44,757 nucleotides of DNA from Pseudoxanthomonas mexicana (GTDB lineage: Bacteria > Pseudomonadota > Gammaproteobacteria > Xanthomonadales > Xanthomonadaceae), in assembly GCF_010093385.1 (NCBI RefSeq), contig NZ_PDWV01000034.1:1-44757 (forward strand). The letters run 5' to 3'. The notes beneath the pieces were generated by a model that was given only the letters and a program-made list of their open reading frames with translations, was not told the DNA's origin and searched no databases. Of the stretch, positions 44,524-44,757 are shown one piece after another. Each line of letters begins with the position of its first letter. Position 1 is the first letter of the stretch. The position numbers and the translations under genes are program-made.

Positions 44524-44757
44524 ATGACTGCCCGAATCCTGGACGGCCGCCGCATTGCCGAGAACCTGCTGGACGAACTGAAGGTCCGGGTGGACGCGCG
44601 GGTGGCGTCCGGCATGGCCCGGCCCGGGCTGGCGGTGGTGCTGGTGGGCGGGGGCCCTGCCTCGGGCGTCTACGTCCGCCACAAGCGCAGGGCCGCGGGA
44701 AAGGGCGGGCTTGTGGCCTTCGTCCCCGGGCTGCCCGCGGGGGAGCCCGCGGGGGGG
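44524..44757 (+). CDS. folD: Methylenetetrahydrofolate dehydrogenase/cyclohydrolase, N-terminal fragment
   Basis: FolD interconverts methylene-, methenyl- and formyl-tetrahydrofolate. Only the first 78 codons are in the window. [20 protein letters not shown] and [10 protein letters not shown] are typical. From about 44650 the sequence departs from the family: the usual DDPAS, YVRNK and AEKVG motifs read GGPAS, YVRHK and AGKGG. These changes fit G-biased errors near a contig end and not real divergence. It is divergent from the DUF1244 gene; the 70-base gap should hold its promoter. Confidence 0.85.
   Translation, partial: MTARILDGRRIAENLLDELKVRVDARVASGMARPGLAVVLVGGGPASGVYVRHKRRAAGKGGLVAFVPGLPAGEPAGG

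Noticed and set aside
1-44757. tRNA, rRNA, CRISPR, insertion sequences, prophage or toxin-antitoxin genes
   Set aside because: Looked for on both strands by eye; no cloverleaf with CCA context, spaced repeats, transposase motifs or small toxin pairs were seen. A tRNAscan and HMM run would settle it.

Overview
This 44.8 kb window is high-GC, densely coded chromosomal DNA from a gammaproteobacterium. The gene content and order (cmk-rpsA-ihfB-lapAB, ndk-rlmN-pilF-rodZ-yfgM-bamB-der-moeA-moeB, a short-form L36, agmatine deiminase with carbamoylputrescine amidase) point to the Xanthomonadaceae, in the Pseudoxanthomonas/Stenotrophomonas/Xanthomonas/Lysobacter range. I see no rRNA, tRNA, CRISPR array, insertion sequence or prophage gene. 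It is mostly core genome.

Layout. (1) 1-8195: the N-terminus of a divergent exported protein, then an RND efflux operon of one lipoprotein adaptor and two different permeases coupled by ATGA overlaps. Two single-base deletions break the adaptor near 1500 and the first permease near 4954. (2) 8257-15131, all minus strand: rpmJ (short L36), a small secreted protein, aguA, a Tat-type aldo/keto reductase, an NTT-like carrier, aguB, a GNAT acetyltransferase and a TraB-family membrane protein. AguA and AguB together convert agmatine to putrescine. (3) 15305-23550, plus strand: cmk, rpsA, ihfB, lapA, lapB, then a WecA-like glycan-priming transferase, a WbpM/CapD-type nucleotide-sugar dehydratase and galU. 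This joins control of LPS synthesis to making surface-polysaccharide precursors. (4) 23628-25261: an FAD amine-oxidase-like gene overlapping a CsaA-like tRNA-binding protein.

(5) 25328-29584, minus strand: a beta-oxidation operon of a TetR regulator, a two-domain hydroxyacyl-CoA dehydrogenase/enoyl-CoA hydratase and a thiolase. A perfect 20-bp palindrome fitting the PsrA-type pattern lies just before the regulator. (6) 29803-38955, plus strand: ndk, rlmN, pilF, rodZ, yfgM, bamB, then a terminator, then der, moeA and a rhodanese-MoeB fusion. (7) 38956-40790: an AraC regulator divergent from a short-chain dehydrogenase. (8) 40877-44757: a small membrane protein, a truncated ltrA remnant, a CPA2 antiporter with a TrkA-N domain, an exported alpha/beta hydrolase, a DUF1244 protein, and folD running off the end.

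The last ~100 bases have a G-rich error pattern typical of a contig end. Together with the two one-base deletions in the RND operon, this says base-level quality should be checked before the broken genes are read as biology. I found no clear new defence or mobile system. The best leads are the putrescine gene block with its exported reductase and NTT-like carrier, the PsrA-like fatty-acid switch, the terminator-like hairpin in the ndk leader, and the RND permease pair with different proton-relay residues.
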